Shown: positions 26,077-39,180 of the stretch, piece after piece
How positions within the stretch are numbered: position 1 is the first letter of the stretch
Layout: every line of letters starts with the position of its first letter
DNA from: Lates calcarifer
Lineage: Eukaryota; Chordata; Actinopteri; Centropomidae
Assembly: GCF_001640805.2 (NCBI RefSeq)
Contig: NC_066852.1
Span: 10,462,194-10,526,193 of the forward strand
DNA length: 64,000 nucleotides
Direction: 5' to 3'
Made by a program: the position numbers and the translations under genes
Notes under the pieces: model-generated
Told to the model about the DNA's origin: nothing
Seen by the model: the letters and a program-made list of their open reading frames with translations, nothing else
The model's database searches: none

Positions 26077-29000
26077 TGAGAGGGTAGCAATTTTTAATTA
26101 TATAAACATTGTAATTTTTCCACAGACTGCAATGGTGTGATTATAAAAATCTTAAAATCGTAATTTGATCCCAATTCAGAAAAATTATGATGTTTGCCAT
26201 TGGAAATGTCAAACTACAAAGAGCATTTTCCCATTTCTGTTACAGTCAAGTGAGCAGTAGAATATGAATAGCCAGGCTGAAATTTCCATTCACACAGTAA
26301 CAGGTGGTATTTCTCTCATCTTCCATTCTTTGACTGACACACAAACTTATCACTCTGGTGGTAGCCCAGTTGCTGACAGGTTGTCAAACAGTCAAATCAG
26401 CTGTTCATCCCTTTGACCTCAGGGACCTGTTACAGAACTGCCATGATCACAAGCCTCAGAAATAAGCCGAGTGCCATTAGCACCATTTCAACATTGTGGG
26501 GGTGGCAAAGCTAAAAGTCACGCATGACATTCATTGTTCTAACAGAAGAAAATCAGGTCACTAGAAGGAAGCTGATCAGTTATTTTGCAAAGTATAGATT
26601 ACATTAGCTGAGTCCCCTGCCATTCTTAACTATGAATATATATGACAATGGCATTAGTCTGACAGATGAGCTGTTAACTTTCATTGGTTGTATATGTGTG
26701 TGAATGCATGCACATGCATGGGTGTCTCCACAGATAAAGATAGTGAAAGTTAAACCGGGCAGCACCACTAGATTTCAAGAGTAAACTCTTTCATTAGTGT
26801 CATGCACATATTTCAGTGTGACATTAAAATCTAAAAATGCGCTAGTGCATTATTCTCTTGGAAACAGAGCATATTATATTAAACCAAAAAAAATTAATTT
26901 CAGCCGCATAATAGCATATTTTTCACGCTTGATTGTGATAAATTGCCAGTAGATTGCTGTTCTGAAAATGAGCTGAATCCTGACGTGCTTTGCATAACTC
27001 ACATTAAAGATATGGGTGGGGAGGAGACACAGATTTATGTCCTGAACCTGTTATGGAAAATATAAAAACAACACATCTTTGGTATATGTACATTAGGTGG
27101 ACATTTATATATGTGTAAATGAATAACAAGTCCGAGCGCTAAGGGCTATATCACTCTGAAGATCCTTTTAATTATCTCCAGTCTCTCCTCAGTGTCTCTT
27201 GGTTCTTCTTTTACCTCTCAGTTTTATCTTCTCTGTCAGATCCCAGAGCCTCATTTCATGCTGTCTGTATTTGTGCTCCTTTGTTATAGCTCTGCAATAG
27301 CCTTGGGAAGTCTGGGAGAAACAGTAAAGGGAGTTTTCCACAGAGAAAAACACAGATTGGGAGAGGTTAGGCAAACAGAGAGGAGGGTTTTATTGGCAGA
27401 AGGGGCTTCGCATAATGAAATATTCCATCTTTTCATATTATGTGGCATTTGAAGATAATATTCTTTAATATATTTGAGAGAATCAGTGGAATGGAAAGTC
27501 TACCTGTAAACATATACAGTAACGGAGCTTGTACGTACTCGTACTTGAATGTTGGGCTGTAGTAGACTTAAGAAGGCTCTCATTCATAATAAAACTGAGA
27601 CCTTGAAAACTGGCCTTGATGACAGAGAAAAAAGGAATTTGGTTTGTGGGTGTGGAAGGAAGCTGCCAGTTAAGCAAACAAAGAGCGTGAATATGAATTA
27701 TTGGTACATCCACTCATAGCGAGATAGTTAATTGGAAAAATATTGAAATTGCCTATTTGAAATCTGCAATGTCAACATCACAAAAGGCTGTTGATGTTCA
27801 AAGGATAAAAGGTGGAAAAAGCACAGTCCCTTGAAGTGGAAGTGTGGTGCTACATGTTTGGCACTATTCAATTATTTTCTGGGTACTGAAAAAAAATCCT
27901 AATTAGAATTTTTTTTTTTTTTTTTTACTTTTTTGACAACATGAACATTAAAAATAAAAATATAACAAATTTTTGAGAATAGTGCATTCACTTGAAAACA
28001 CACAGACACGCCCTTGTTTTACTGTCTCCCTCTGCATACCATCCACTTTACACAGACACACAAATACAATTTGTATGTAGTGTACATGACAGTGTCATAA
28101 TGGGGAACATATCACTGGTTACCAAAGCTTTCAGTAAGCAGCTTCAACAGCAGCAGCTCCATCACAAACCTGTCTGCTCATTCCAAACTATTCCCACAGG
28201 AGAGAGATGAAGCGATGCTCCAGGAGGAAGAGGAAAATGGCAGAAAATAGGGAATGCAGAACTGACAGCCCAGGCAAGCACAGGAATGGTTGCGGTGCCT
28301 TGGAACTGTTCATCTCATTATTCAGCTTTCACTCTTTGTCCCCTACCTTGCTGCATGTTATAAATCACCACATCTACAGCCTATTAGAGAAGATACCAGA
28401 ATCTTTGGTTGTGGTGGGGAAACAGTAGCAATACTGCATAAACAACCTCTCAGCAACTGCTCACATCTTGGATTCCAAACCTCTGTCTCTGCTTCTCTGT
28501 GGTGTTATTTCTGTGAAGTACTGTATTGTGATACAGCATTCATTACATATCTCAGATTTTCTTGCATTGTTTCTTAAAATGATCAGATTTGATTATTATG
28601 TTTCAACAGCCATATTATTTTTGGTTAGTTTAAATGCTAACTAGTTAGTGCTAAATGCATAACAACATCTCAGTTCAGTACTAAGCAGATGAAATATAGC
28701 TTCTAACCAAACCATTTCAGCTGGTTGGCTATATACCTGTTTAGCTAACATTGATTTAATGAAGTGATCAAACCTCTAAAAATAGAATGTACCATTTGAA
28801 AACTGTTACATATATATTGACTGCCAGTTTTTGGCAGCCTGCACCAGGATAATTTATGTTTGAATCAACAGTCATTATTATTATTATTTTGCAGTGAAAA
28901 ATAATGCAAGTTCTTACTAATGAAAGGAAGGAAAAAAATGTCTTTGGGGATCAGAAATACTTTTCCTCTCAGCTGCTCGATGGGCGTGGCCATATTTGAT

Positions 29001-32000
29001 TGACAGCAGGTGGCAAGCTGAGCACCGGCAGGGAAATGAGAAACAGAGTAAACAAACTTGGGTTGTAGCCTACATGTCATTGGCAGACAGGCTGTTCTGC
29101 ACAGAGCCAACAATGATTTAATACATAATACTATGTAATTTAACTTATCTTAAATCACTGTCTGCATTTAGTTGTGTAATCAGCTGATTAACGTTGACAC
29201 TGCCCATTGTAATTTGAGCTCAAATAGTGATGTGAAAGAGGCTCTGTGTCTGTGTAGCAGATACAACAGCAAGAGAGCTGCCATGAAGAGCAAGCAAGGC
29301 ATTTACTTCTAATGGCATTATTTTATTTTGTTAAGCCAAAAGTGAATGGCAATGTAAAGATCTGTTTGTCTACAGCTCCAAATCTATCTAAAAACAAACA
29401 ATAAACACTGAGCTGAATTTCTCTGCACAGTAATTTAGCTGTCTGTTATTCATTCAGAATATCTGATTATAGTTAGCAGTGCCACAGTAAAGTGTCCGTC
29501 TGAACTAGAACACATAAGAATTTTGATTAGCTTAATGATAGCCCAAAAAAGTTGGCATTTTAGTCATAAACACTGACAAAAAATCATCAAACCACAATTA
29601 CACAGTGCACATCTGCGTGAGTGATCACTTTTCATTTTCACACCCTGGAGGGACTGTGAGTTGTACTGAGATTGTTATCTTTTTTCTCTCTTAACAGAAT
29701 CACACTTAACTTTTACTAGTTGATCTAATGCCAAAAAAAGGCATATACTCTGACAAAGCGGGCGGAAAGCTTTGGGAAATGAAAACTGACACAAGGTTGA
29801 AACGAAAAAGCAATACAACCTTTGACCCTCAGGGAAGATAGCATTAATCCTGAGCACAGATATGGCTGGTGGTTGCTGTTGACTGTGGCGTTAAAGAGTG
29901 ACAGATAGAGGATGGATAAGGCTAATATCTCAGCAAATGCAAAAGCATCCCTCTTCTCTCAGTGACAGCAGGATTATTCAACCATGCTGTAAACCCTTAA
30001 TGCTTCCACACTGACAAATTCACAAGTAAAATATAGGACACCCTAAGTATATCATAGTTTATGTCAGTACAGGCTTTTTGCAAGTTGTGACTTGATGATG
30101 GGTTTTCGCTGTTAATTAATTTCAGTTGTTAGAAACATTTCTGCAGCTAAGCACATGAGTGCTGGTTATTTGGCCCTCCAGGGAAGTTTTTCTTGCCATG
30201 TTGCAAATCAGGGAAATGAGTGAATAAAATGCATATGACATCAGAGTAACCTGACACAACAAGTATGGCAATTTATCGGAAATGGATAAAAATCTCGCTG
30301 CATTACTGCTCCGAGGCTGCAGGGAAATGCAACCGGCACCGAGGGTTCAGTGCTGAGCGGGGAAAAGATTTAGTGTCAGGGGAAATATGGGCCGAGCCAA
30401 AACAGTATCTCCTCGGCAACAATCAGGAGCTGAATATATTAACCATAACAAAATGATACCCAACGTGATTTCGAGGGGGGGAAGAAATAGAGAGATACCC
30501 AAGCATGTGCATAATGTCACCCACATATGAGCACACAGGAGCATATTATACACAAATGTCTATCCTTAACAGACAGATTTGTTGATTTGACTCCCCCAGT
30601 CTCTCCCTTTTCCCCCCTGTGCTCCATGTGTGTCTCTCCTCGTCAGCAAATTATTCAAGCACAAAGAAAAAAAAAGACAGGGCAGATAAAGAAGGATTCT
30701 ATAATGTAGAGAAACCTACAACAGTGCTGATAATTCACAATGCCTGCCAGATTATTAGATTCAGCAGATTCTTATTTTTTCTTGGACAAGGTCACAGCAC
30801 ATTTCTGTTACTAAATGCTAACTCCTCCTGTCAGAGAAATTAAGCGAAATATCAAGGTGGTTATAATTAATGGTGCAATTCCACTATCTGCCACTGAATA
30901 TAGAGATGTGAAGGTCAGGCCTTTCTTCCCTACGAAAGAAAGCAGCAATTGTTGTTTCACTTGACACACATATGTATGCAGCACAATCATGACACAGGCA
31001 CAAGCAAAAGGAACAACGTTACATTCTGATAATATTGCCACACACCCAGAAGCCATATGGTCTTTGTCAGAAACTCTTGAGCACTTCCCCTCTCTTCTCC
31101 CTTCACTGTGCCGCTGCAAGCCAAACAAACTCTTCTCCGTACATCCTGGCACTCTGGCACAAATCTGGCTCTTGGAAACGCTGAGCCTAGGGGAATATAG
31201 TGACTAAAATTGTTTAGACAATACTCGCAGTGCACTCTCCCGAGTCTCCAGACTGTAAACACAAACCAGCTGTCCCCGGAGTGTGATACTTATTCACTGA
31301 CTGATCTAACCATAGGCCAACTGGGACAGAACAAGGGAGCGGAAAACAGGATGAAGGAACAAGAGGCTAGCACAGCATTCACAGACTGTCACAGGCAATT
31401 GGAAATAAACATTGATATCTGACTTTGTGGCTGTGGATAAAGAGTATTTACAATGTGTCAGTGTTTGTCTATCTAATACTATCACTCCTCATCCATATGG
31501 AGAGAAAATGACAACTTTCCTGAGACATACCACTCTACTGCCACTTAGGATCTTTTACTGTGTTTATTCAGAGTGACTACAGACAGGATGTTGTCAGTGA
31601 CAGTGACAGCCATTTGAAGTGAAGAACCATTAGTAAATGGATAGGGGCAGGCAGAGGGGGAACCTGACCTCTGAGAATCTGCCTCTCTCCTTAACGGCTT
31701 CGTACGTCTCCCGCACCCCGCTCGTTTCCAGCATAAGATTACAATCAAAGAGGAGCAGACAAGGAGACAGACCAGGGGTCCCACCTCAAGCTGTCAATCT
31801 CACTGCCTGACTGAGCTGCACATATCCCATGATCCACTTCAGAGGGTATGGTGTTACAGTGAACATGTCTGCCATGTTAATGCATTCATGTAATTACCAC
31901 AAGCCATCACATGCCATCCACTGGCTTTTTTTCTTTTCAAAGTATACAAAGAAAACAAAACTGCATACATTTAGGATGATAAAATAGACATACTGAATGG

Positions 32001-34199
32001 AGAATTATGGGTATGAGTTATATATTTATCATTTTAAACATGGATGTTGTTTACTTTTACAAAGCATACATAAACATACATGTATGTAACCTGAAATTAT
32101 GTAGATATATATTGCTGTGATGTTTTTTTTTTTTTAATATTTTCATTTTTAATTAAAAACAAAATAATTCTTCTCTAAATAATCACTGATTTAGTCATTA
32201 TAATATCAGAAAATGTAAAAAGCTCCTCAGCCCCGAGCAAACTCCATCCACTGAGGAAGAGTATGAGATATAATTAAATGTTCCAGAAAAAGCTTTAAGC
32301 ACACCTATAGGTAAAGGAGTGTTCCATGATTTAGCATTGCACTCCTATAAAGATGTCTGACCAGTTTTCTTAAAAAAAAAGATAGATGCAGCAGAAAACG
32401 GATATATCATCCTCCTTTTATTCCTCTTCCATTCCTCACATTCCTCTTCCTTGTCAAAACCTGCAGAATGGCTGGAGCTTCTGACTAATACGTGACTATG
32501 TTTACTGATTAATTTTCTGCTGATTGATCAACAAGTCACTGCGGCTCTGCATACTGGAGGATGTACTGCTGTGTATCGTAATCCTGTGTGGGATGGGACA
32601 AATCTACTTCCATGAAATGGAAATAAAACAGATTAAATGACTATACAGACAGAGGAATCAGAGGGGGGTGTTTCTGCCTTTGTCATCATAATTTCATATA
32701 CATGAGGAGTTGTGGCTGCATAGTCTTTCCCTGTGGTTCATTACTTCATCACTGCAGTGTTGTGGCATAACCTTCAGCTGCACCACAAGCCTCAATTTCC
32801 TCTGGCAAACAGCATTGTCTAATTAATTTAAGAATAACATTTATTCCTCTTCCTTACTGAACCTAAAAACAGGTCTACTATCCAATAACCTTTAGAGTAC
32901 ACAGGCTGTGACTTTGCCTTCACCTCAATAAAGCGCTCCATGATTGAATCAAGTGGCTGAGGTCAATAGGACATATGTTCATTTCCCAGGGTCCTCTAGG
33001 GTCCCTGCAGGCAGGAAAAAAAAATATGCTGAGTGTCTTCTGTGACATTTATTGGATAGGAACTAAGTTATATGTCTTTTTTTATTCTTTTTCTCATTTC
33101 ATCTTTTTCACTTTCAGGAAGGGTTCCACTCATCTGTGTGTGTGTGCATGTGCGTATGTGTGTGTGTGAGTGAATGTGTGCATGTGTCCATAAGCATGTT
33201 GTGTATGCTTACACAGTATTTCAAGCCTGTGGTCACGCTTCAGGCACCAGCACATACTACATCTGTCACTGTCTCTACCACGTCACCTCAATTTTCTGCA
33301 AACAAGTTTCACTTCTATGCCTTGAAGGACAGACACTTCTTCCTCTCTCTCTTCTGTTCCCATCTGTCTCTGTCACTCCTTTTCTGCTCCCATCACTTTA
33401 TATCTATCAACCTCCAACACTGTCTTTTGTCAGCCATGTCCCTACTTTTCATCATTTCTTCCTTACATCATTTAAATCATAGAAGTAGCAGTAGAGAAAG
33501 TTACAGTGTAGTAAATTGCAAATTGGAATCAGCTAAAGGCTTTTATAAGTAATGAATTTTCCACCACAACTTTCGCATTTAGTTTGTCGATAAAGGATCA
33601 AGTGACTAAAGCTCTCAGGGATTCTTGTCAATGTGCTGCAGTGTCGTTTACTTCCTGAGTATCCAAGTCCATGAACTCATCATACTATATAAAAGAACAT
33701 ATTAATGACAACCAATCACGTAAATTAACTATGACTATTTAATGTTTATTTTTAGGGATGGTTGCAGAGCAAAGGATATTCATCAAATAGACTTATACCA
33801 TCATATCTTAAGTGCACTGCAATTACAACTATAATTTAGTAAATAGTAAGTAAATGTAATGTATTCACTACTCTGCTGTAGTATCCCAGCATGCATCTGT
33901 TGTTGTTTTTCATTTTTAAAAAGTGCATCACATATTGAATAGTAATTAACTCATAATTCAAATATGTTTAAATTATAATTGGTTCTGCATTTGTTCTACA
34001 GTGTGCTGTATTTATATAGACAAAACATTTTTGGCAAAACTGTGCATTTCTAATTGGTCAGCTGGTCTGAAAATACAATAAGAGCCTTTTTAGCTTGATG
34101 ACAGTGCATTTCTACATGATGGAATGGTGAATATCAAAATACTTGAACACTAGACATAGCAGTGTTGATAGTAATAATAGTAAAATTCTATAGTCATGA

Positions 34200-34430
34200 T
34201 AGCCACGCGGGGCTGTATTTACGCACAGCAGTGCTTTGAGCCAAATGCTAACATCATCATGCTAACATGTTGATGTTAACCCTGGTCCCCATGTTAGGTT
34301 AACATGCCAACATGTACTAACTGGCACTATACACACAAGTATAACTGAGGATGATGGGAATGTCATTTTGGAAGTTGGCTTGGGAAATAGGATGTAAAAT
34401 TTAACCTGATGATGGTGCTACATTTAATTT
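34200..34430 (+). repeat. dispersed repeat with TAACATGC motifs
   Basis: The stretch includes GCTTTGAGCCAAATGCTAAC, CATGCTAACATGTTGATGTT, ACTGAGGATGATGGGAATGT and TTAACCTGATGATGGTGCTA in that order. Related copies are at 38990-39180 (same strand) and 62970-63470 (opposite strand). I recall this as a very common non-coding repeat of acanthomorph fish. Confidence 0.6.
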
Positions 34431-34438
34431 AAAGAAAT

Positions 34439-34442
<4 letters not shown>

Positions 34443-34471
<29 letters not shown>
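34443..34471 (+). repeat. (AT)n microsatellite
   Basis: AT tract of about 14 units immediately after the dispersed repeat at 34200-34430. Confidence 0.95.
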
Positions 34472-34472
<1 letters not shown>

Positions 34473-36423
34473 CAAATTATACAACTTATATATAACTTAC
34501 TGTGCATCACACAAAAGAGTGACCAGAACATGTCAGCTCAAAACCCAGACACCCTTTAGACAAAGAAAACTTGAAGCAATTAAAACACAACACAAAATTA
34601 ACAAAACCTTAACCTGGCAATACAAATTATTCAACTTCCCCTGTGGACAGTTTAAGATCAATCCTCCTTTTAACACTCCTCAGCTTCTCAGTCCTGTCCT
34701 AAACTCCCTAACTCAGCAGCATTTGCCAAAGGGGATTCTGTTTTACCTCCCTAGCCCCAGGGTGACCCATGAATCTGCGTGACCTCTGAAGGATGAAGCT
34801 GGAAGACATAACTCATCCAGGCAGCTTCAACAAGTCCTCTCTGTGTTCCCCCTCGACCTTAAAACCTGGCAGTAAATTTAGTGAACTCCCAGTAATAAAC
34901 TCTCCCCCTAGAGGGCTTAGCTTCTCAGGATTGGAGTGCTGATGTAGCATTACCATCATACCGTTTGACCATCTCTTTCATTATAATTCAAAAGGTGAAA
35001 CGGATACCAGAGGGGTATTATTATTCTAAAACCTTTGCGAAATATCTGCCCAGGAGACTGAGCCTGTGTAGAGCTCTGCAAGCTGACGCAGCTGAGCAGC
35101 CCAGGGGATCGACAGTAAAGGTTGGGGAGCTCTGTGGTGTGTGAAGGCATGGCTGTGGCTGTTAACCCTTATCACCAACGCTTCCTTCTTTCAGTGCATC
35201 CTTTACTCTTGCTGTTTCCCAGTGTTGGGAATATGCATAAATTTAGCTTTTTAGTTTAGGTCTGTGGATCTGTAAGAGTCCAAACTCTGTTGGTCTGCAT
35301 GATACTTTTCTTGGTAAGAGTAACAGTCAGATGAAGAAGATGAAGTCTTGTTGTTTAGAAGGAACTTGCATTCTGTGGTGCATGGCTGTTTACATCTCCA
35401 CTATTTCATTATGATGCCAGGCTGATGCTACACCAATCTGACTCCAGTGTTTTTGGACTTGCAAAATCTGTGTCCCTTAGGGATTCACAGACCATCTGCA
35501 CTTAAGCTATTCTGATGGTCGTAAGCCCTGACCTTTTGCCCTCTGCCCCCTGTCTGCTTCTCCACAGGCTTCTTTCCATCACTCCCAGCTAACCTATATA
35601 CACATGCACACATACGTTTGGCTGCTGTATGTAACCTGACGGATTCCTGCCTGAGACATACTGCAGTGAAAGGCTGTTAAAATGGCAACAGCACACACTT
35701 GACACTTGCAACTCTACGATTCAGCGAGTAGACAATATCACCTGTTAGGAACACCCTCAGCCCCTCAGCCCTGGGGACTGAAGCAGACACGCAGCTGTTG
35801 CCATGTCTGACAGGTGGGTCACATAGCAAACTTCCACCTGTCCCACAGTCATAAAAAATGACTAATACTGGATCAAAAATAACAAATGAAAACATGTATT
35901 TAGATTGACATATTATGTATAATGAGATCAATGTAATTGATTGAGGTGAGAGTGCAAAGACACTCAATGCAAGATAAACAGTGATTGTAGTAAGTGTAAA
36001 TGTATGTCAACCTTTGAAAAAAAAAAAAAAGCAAGTATTTTTGCACTTTTCCAACTTCAAAAAAGCTACTTACTCTCTTTGAAGACAGATATTAAAATCC
36101 CCCGCTATCATCATGCATATTGAGAGACTGCAAAATCAATTAAAATGTTTAAAAGAGCTTAGACAATTATCATCTGGATATCTGCGTATTATGCCTGGGT
36201 ATTAGAGATAACTTCTTGGTTATTCTTAGTCAGTGGTTTAGCAATCTGGTAGATAAATGTTTGACTGTGTCCATTCCCATGTTAGATGCATTTACTGATG
36301 AATATACCCTGCCAGAGTTATGTGTGTGCACGTGAGTCGCATTATCTTTAATGGAATTATCAAAGTAAACACCTCTCAGAACTGTGATACTGTGACACGC
36401 CAACACACACTAACAGAACTTAC

Positions 36424-36750
36424 TGGCTACTTCCAAGGATGCATTGTGACTGATCGCCTGGCCCAGGTAGTTTCGGGCCACGCACACGTAGCTTCCATCA
36501 TCAGGCTTGCTTCGCCGTCCGTGGATGATGCGCAGGAAGAAGAGGGACCCGCTGGGCAGCAGCATACGGTGGGAGCGGGGGTTGTCGCGGTCCGTCTCAA
36601 CGCGCTCCCCATCTTTGTACCATTCCACCGTGGGGGTTGGACGGCCCTCTGCCTTACAGTTGAGAGTGGCTGGTTCCCCCTTGGACACAATGAGGTCAGA
36701 GGGGTGCTCCACGATGCGGGGTGGGAAGTCTTCCTGGCGAAGACGAGACC
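36424..36750 (-). CDS. robo1: robo1 exon for immunoglobulin domain 1
   Basis: This exon encodes residues 59-168 of the long isoform: the [18 protein letters not shown] strand leading into Ig1, then the complete domain. Ig1 is the main Slit-binding domain of Robo receptors. The disulfide cysteines are in TLNCKAEG (C90) and YVCVARN (C148), with the core tryptophan in EWYKDG (W102). HNAS (N161) is a potential N-glycosylation site. The acceptor is CCCTCTAG before 36750 and the donor GTAAGT follows 36424; 327 nt, phase 1 at both ends. [14 protein letters not shown] matches ROBO1 rather than ROBO2 (DVIVSKGEPTTLNC, from memory). Differences from human ROBO1 are conservative (for example GQAISHN for GEAVSHN). 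The open frame runs past the donor into intron; those extra residues are not coding. Confidence 0.97.
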
Positions 36751-38989
36751 CTAGAGGGTTAGAAGAGTGCAAAGGTGACAAAACAAAGATGAGGATCAGT
36801 TTCAAGTATACAATTTGCTGCAGGATTAGCTGTACAATACTTTCTGTACATGTCAGTGGAACACAAAAAAACACACCACGAAGATCCACAGCGAAATTTA
36901 TCATGCAATCCCTCTTTGTAATAAAGAGAAGTACTAATCAAAACAGCAGCAGCTCTAAAGGAATTAGATATGGTGCATTATTATTGCTGTGCAAGTGCCT
37001 TGTATTAAAAATAATCCAGTTTGACAACATAATTACCACCCAATCAAATGTCGCTCATGAAACGTTTTACTTTTGTTTCAGCAGCTGGAAACTCACAAGG
37101 CTCTGAAAATTAAAAAAACCAAACAAACAATGCTGACATGTGAAATCCTCAGTAAGTAATATCTTTCAAAACATGTCTAGCCTCAAAGCATGTATTTGCA
37201 AAGATACTGTAGAGTTTTTGAGAAAAGCTTCAAGACTGAATCATAATGGGATTATAGTGTTATAGTGTGTTTTCAACAAAGTGAACCATTGTACTGGGTT
37301 AAATACTTAAATATAGTTTTAAACACACTGAAACCTCTGCTACTACAGATAATATTATAGGAAAAGCATGCATTCCCAAATGTATGATATATAGGTATTT
37401 TCACAGGACAGTTCATGAAAGATCAGTGAAACAAATATGGTGGAAAATCTAATCATATCGCATTGTAATATCTTTTTTTTTCCACAAATGACATTTCTGA
37501 TATTCTGAGCAAAAGAAGGAAGGATCCCCATCCTCAACATGAGCCACCGCTCTCTCCTTCGCTCTACTGAAGTGACTTGTTTCTGTGTGTAAATGTATTT
37601 CTGTTACGTGTTGACCATCTTGAACAAATTTCACAGCAGCATCTGAGGTCATTAAACCAGCCACAGAAGTATGAATCAATACTTCCAATCATACCCACAC
37701 TGACAGCCGCAAAATCACCTCTAATCCCTGATACACTATTGAGATGTCAGTCATTCTCTTTTCGTGGTGTTCTCAAAGAAACTGTGTAACAACGAGTTCC
37801 TGTGAGGCAGAGGACAAAGAAAACCTCCCTAATGAGATCCAGGTACACAACTCCAATGCCTCTGCAAATCTTACATTCCCTCCATGTCTTTCCAACCCCC
37901 CAGCACAGCCAAGCACGCACACAAACCCATCACCAACCATGTCCACACGCAGACCCCCACTGGTTCTCTTTTCTTTCTTCCCTCCAGTGCTGTGTAAATG
38001 CTGGAGAATCTGGTGAGGATTCTACAAAACAGACACATGTGCTGTTGTTTTGCAGAATCTAGATCAAACCTATAAGCCTAAAACTACAGTGCACAAGCAA
38101 TTGTGCTAAAAGCTGCTAACAACACAATATATATATAGGGAGAGAGTGAAAAGAGGAGAAGATAACGGAAATGTGACATTAATGTTAGTCTTGCAACCAC
38201 TGTTTACCTATTTTATAGCTGTGGGAACACTTTCCTGTTCTTTCATGCTGGTGCAAACACTATCTTACACAGTCGTCAGCAGGTCACGCTTTAATGTGCC
38301 AGTGTCCCTGTAAAGCAGATAATCACTGCCGTGCTCGACGGTGATGAGCTCCTACACTCCTGCTGCAACCAATAAATCCCACACAGACAAGTGTTTACCC
38401 AGATGGAACACCTCACACACTGTGAAGTAGGTGAGAATTTGATCCACTGGGTAGTGTGGTACATCTCTGTGTGTTTGCACAAATCTGCATTAACTGTATT
38501 TTCCGAAAGCTTATAAAGGAAAATGTAATATTATTTTAAGAGGTAGAGTATAACCCCCTCCCTTACACAAAAGGTCTGGAACAATGGGCGTATAATAAGT
38601 GCATAAGCTTATCATTTGGGAATGCTGTCACATGCATGTTTTGCATACAAAAGCTCCATATTACCTGGACAGCAGCAGTCAGACTAAATGGATATGGACT
38701 GCTGAGATAAGCCCTCCCACTGCCAGACTATTACATTGATTTTTTTTTTCATTTCATTTATTTGCTTCTTTGTCTTCTTTTCTTTTAATGCTGTTAAGTG
38801 GTCAACCTAGGTAAAAGTCTAAATTCTAATGAACTGAATTGAACCGAGGAGGTAATTTCCCACCTAAAAATGTTCCTCCGTAGCACCCCCAGCACTTTTT
38901 ATACATACATATGTATATCCCCCGCTTCCAACTTAGTGCAATAGAGGGTGAACAGAATTGAATTAAAACATGACTAAGAGTCGACAACA

Positions 38990-39180
38990 ACTATGCTAGC
39001 GGCTCTGTGACACTGTACTGGTGTCTTGAGCAAAATGCTAATGTTAGCAAGGTAATATGCCTACAGTGCTTACCACAGTCATCATCTTAGTTAAGCATGT
39101 TGGCATCATAACACTTAGTGGTTATCACAAAACCCAAAGTACAGCTTACGCTGATGGAAATGTACTGCAATTCGGAAATG
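38990..39180 (+). repeat. dispersed repeat with TAACATGC motifs, second copy
   Basis: It contains CTTGAGCAAAATGCTAATGT, CATCATCTTAGTTAAGCATG and AAAGTACAGCTTACGCTGAT, followed by GGAAATGTACTGCAATT. Order and strand match the 34200-34430 copy, with a segment around the CATCTTAGTTAAGCATG part that the first copy has lost. Confidence 0.55.

Larger units (their letters stand above)
4047..36423 (-). other. robo1: robo1 intron between Ig1 and Ig2a exons (32.4 kb)
   Basis: This long intron has GT/AG ends matching the flanking exons (donor GTAAGT, acceptor TTTTCCAG). It contains many CA/GT microsatellites, a foldback element copy (8080-8348), a repeat with an internal inverted repeat (22990-23460), a copy of the TAACATGC-type repeat (34200-34430), pyrimidine-rich tracts (about 9120-9220, 15955-16060, 17270-17600, 33340-33470), a GC-richer patch (5500-5800) and several candidate regulatory blocks listed separately. 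I see no convincing exon of another gene on either strand. Confidence 0.85.

Noticed and set aside
36507..37106. Longest open frame in the window, plus strand, 199 codons
   Set aside because: It is antisense to the robo1 Ig1 exon; the open reading comes from constraint on the other strand, and the protein has no recognisable domain.
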